From JAVBPT01 sp031549455 (GTDB lineage: Bacteria > Bacillota > Clostridia > Lachnospirales > JAKSVV01), in contig JAVBPT010000035.1 in the NCBI GenBank assembly GCA_031549455.1, positions 1 through 15,251 on the forward strand: 15,251 nucleotides of DNA, in the 5' to 3' direction. Positions 13,714 through 15,251 of this stretch are shown here, piece by piece. The translations under genes and the position numbers were made by a program. The notes beneath the pieces were generated by a model. It was not told where the DNA came from. It saw only the letters and a program-made list of their open reading frames with translations, and did not search any database. Position 1 is the stretch's first letter. Each line of letters opens with the position of its first letter.

Positions 13714-14823
13714 ATGGAAAAGAAAGATGAAAGAAGAGGACAAAAAAGGATAACACCCTTTATTTTAGCAGAAGCGGTGATCATTACGCTTGCAAAAAAA
13801 TGGATAGAGGGTAGAAAAACAGGTCATCAAAAGGCAAAAAGAGTAGGAGCTGTTTCTCTGGCGACGATTTCGGCTGCTACCGCGGGCTATCTGACGGCTA
13901 AGGTGCAGGTTGGACATCAGGAGACGGAAAGAGCCGCTTATGTTGAGAAGATGGAGCAAGCCAGGAAAGAATTTTTGGAAACCTTAGAAGTGGATGGGGA
14001 GGAATTTCAGGTTGAAATTCCGGACATAAATGAGAAACTAATTGTAGAAGACGAAAATGGGCTGTCAATAGATGAAGCGGTAGAACATGAGATCTGTACT
14101 ACAAATGTCACCGTTCCTTCATTTGAATTGGTTGATGATTCGGTGGAACCAATAGAAGAGCGTCCGTTTTATGTGGATGAGGATGGATATGTAGATCCGG
14201 ACAGATTGATTCCACCTAAAAATATGAGGAAAGAGATATTTGATACATACTGTAATGATATCAAGATTTACCGGGAAAGAGGAATGGGTATTAACTACTA
14301 TACTGTGAAACGGGTGCTGGATGACTTTGAACGTGAAAGAGGGTTCAAGATTACACCTGAACACTTTATTGCAACCCTTATTGTGGAAACACGCGGTAAT
14401 AGTAATGCAGTAAGCGAATCGGGAGCTTCTGGCCTAATGCAGGTGATGCCTTCTTCTGCCAGGGAACTTATGCCGGACGATAAATTTAAAGAAATGTTTG
14501 GAAAAGGGAAAGCGGAAATGACGAATAATGAAATCGGGCAGGCGCTTCTTGGAAATAAGAATGTCTACAGGGCGATGTGGTGTGGAGCTGAGGTGATGCT
14601 CGGAAAGCATGAGGCTACGGAACGTTACAATAGTAAGCATCCTAATAATCCGCTTATTTCAGACTCAAAAGAGGCGTCCAACCGTTATATTGGTTATATA
14701 AATACAGCTGTTACGAGAGACTATATTAGTAAAGTAGGTGCGATGACAGCTGCACTTGGAGGGGAGCCCGCATTAGAAGTATATGCGATGGTTGAAGCCG
14801 CTGAAGATTTAAATATGGGATAA
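13714..14823 (+). CDS. Membrane-anchored lytic transglycosylase (SLT-type)
   Basis: The 369-residue protein has a basic N-terminus, one moderately hydrophobic segment (about 44-62, VGAVSLATISAATAGYL) and a charged acidic linker to about 170, then a transglycosylase domain: probable catalytic Glu225 in LIVETRGNSNAVSESGASG followed by LMQVMP (241-246). This matches the SLT pattern E...AVS..GA.GLMQ.MP. Such enzymes cleave peptidoglycan glycan strands with 1,6-anhydro-ring formation, for growth, sporulation or insertion of envelope machines. The usual AYNAGP stretch is replaced by ERYNSKHPNNP (about 303-313), and the C-terminal part (ISKVGAMTAALGG) is divergent. The gene has its own strong promoter. 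The ATG at 13714 has only a weak GGTGA site 3 bases upstream; the preceding in-frame TGA at 13708 excludes anything longer. Confidence 0.8.
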   Translation: MEKKDERRGQKRITPFILAEAVIITLAKKWIEGRKTGHQKAKRVGAVSLATISAATAGYLTAKVQVGHQETERAAYVEKMEQARKEFLETLEVDGEEFQVEIPDINEKLIVEDENGLSIDEAVEHEICTTNVTVPSFELVDDSVEPIEERPFYVDEDGYVDPDRLIPPKNMRKEIFDTYCNDIKIYRERGMGINYYTVKRVLDDFERERGFKITPEHFIATLIVETRGNSNAVSESGASGLMQVMPSSARELMPDDKFKEMFGKGKAEMTNNEIGQALLGNKNVYRAMWCGAEVMLGKHEATERYNSKHPNNPLISDSKEASNRYIGYINTAVTRDYISKVGAMTAALGGEPALEVYAMVEAAEDLNMG

Positions 14824-14854
14824 ATTGTAAAACGCAAATATTTGTAAAAAATGA

Positions 14855-14882
14855 TTGAAAAAAGAAAAGTTTGTTCTATAAT
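14855..14882 (+). promoter_or_regulatory. Promoter of the dCMP deaminase gene
   Basis: TTGAAA (14855-14860) and a perfect TATAAT (14877-14882) with a 16-base spacer. Just upstream are a 10-bp palindrome CAAATATTTG (14835-14844) and two direct copies of TTGTAAAA (14825-14832 and 14842-14849), which may be regulatory or simply AT-rich sequence. Confidence 0.75.
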
Positions 14883-14911
14883 GAAGCTAATTAAAGATAA
14901 CTGGAGGTCGC

Positions 14912-15251
14912 ATGAAAAAAAGAGATGATTACATAAGTTGGGATGAATACTTTATGGGGATCTGTTTATTATCGGCAGAGCGAAGTAAAGATCCTACAAC
15001 GCAAGTTGGAGCATGCATCGTGACAGAGGATAATCGAATTCTTTCTATTGGATATAATGGAGCGCCGAGAGGATATAGTGACGATAAAGTGCAATGGGAT
15101 CGCGAAGGGGAGTATGCAAAAACAAAATATCCATATATGTGTCATGCAGAACTAAATGCAATTTTGAATTATAGAGGATCGCTAGATGGGGCTAAATTAT
15201 ATGTGGCCTTATTCCCTTGTAATGAGTGTGCAAAGGCCATCGTTCAATCGG
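14912..15251 (+). CDS. comEB: Deoxycytidylate (dCMP) deaminase, 3' end beyond window
   Basis: GGAGG (14903-14907) lies 4 bases before the ATG. The visible 113 codons begin MKKRDDYISWDEYFMGICLL and continue with SAERSKDPTTQVGACIV, GYNGAPRGYSD (47-57), the zinc/catalytic motif CHAE (77-80; H78 ligand, E80 proton shuttle) and the second zinc pair PCNEC (C103, C106). This is the ComEB/dCMP deaminase pattern, with a full N-terminus and about 30-45 residues probably missing at the C-terminus. The enzyme converts dCMP to dUMP in the cytoplasm, feeding thymidylate synthesis, and is normally controlled by dCTP and dTTP. The gene has its own promoter. Other zinc-dependent cytidine-type deaminases are less likely because of the TTQVGACIV and GYNGAPRG signatures. 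Confidence 0.92.
   Translation, partial: MKKRDDYISWDEYFMGICLLSAERSKDPTTQVGACIVTEDNRILSIGYNGAPRGYSDDKVQWDREGEYAKTKYPYMCHAELNAILNYRGSLDGAKLYVALFPCNECAKAIVQS

Overview
The window looks like chromosomal DNA of a low-GC, spore-forming Gram-positive anaerobe, most likely a member of the Clostridia (Lachnospirales-like). The grounds are the AT-rich sequence, strong AAGGAG-type ribosome binding sites, a PdaA-type spore-cortex deacetylase, SecA with a long clostridial-style insertion, and TmcAL. I see no insertion sequence, prophage, CRISPR array, tRNA or rRNA. Most genes are housekeeping; the interest lies in regulatory DNA and a few protein oddities.

Region 1 (1-1566): the 3' part of a histidine-phosphotransfer (Hpt) protein, then a response regulator whose N-terminal half resembles its neighbour but has lost the phospho-accepting His. 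A terminator closes it. Region 2 (1574-5060): a five-gene operon from a near-consensus promoter: a CRP/FNR-family regulator, an ABC importer (lipoprotein receptor, permease, compact ATPase) and a small protein I do not recognise. A perfect dyad sits on the predicted transcription start. The operon's last gene overlaps the convergent tmcAL gene, and a strong terminator for the operon lies inside tmcAL.

Region 3 (4947-8873): tmcAL (minus strand), then divergently pdaA and a phosphoglucomutase-type phosphosugar mutase. The mutase is preceded by a 13-bp hairpin that buries its ribosome binding site. Region 4 (8862-12752): a lipoprotein cyclophilin and secA form one unit from an extended -10 promoter, so a translocase motor and an extracytoplasmic foldase appear to be made together. 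A DUF1653-like small protein and a terminator follow.

Region 5 (12801-15251): a HAD hydrolase whose frame stays open for about 41 codons past its TGA stop; a membrane-anchored lytic transglycosylase behind a perfect consensus promoter, with a two-codon ATG-TGG-TGA reading frame just ahead of its start; and the 5' part of a dCMP deaminase gene cut by the window edge.

Several longest-ORF starts are too far upstream. The Shine-Dalgarno or promoter position moves them to 1634, 2310, 3932, 6257, 8919, 12497 and 12801.
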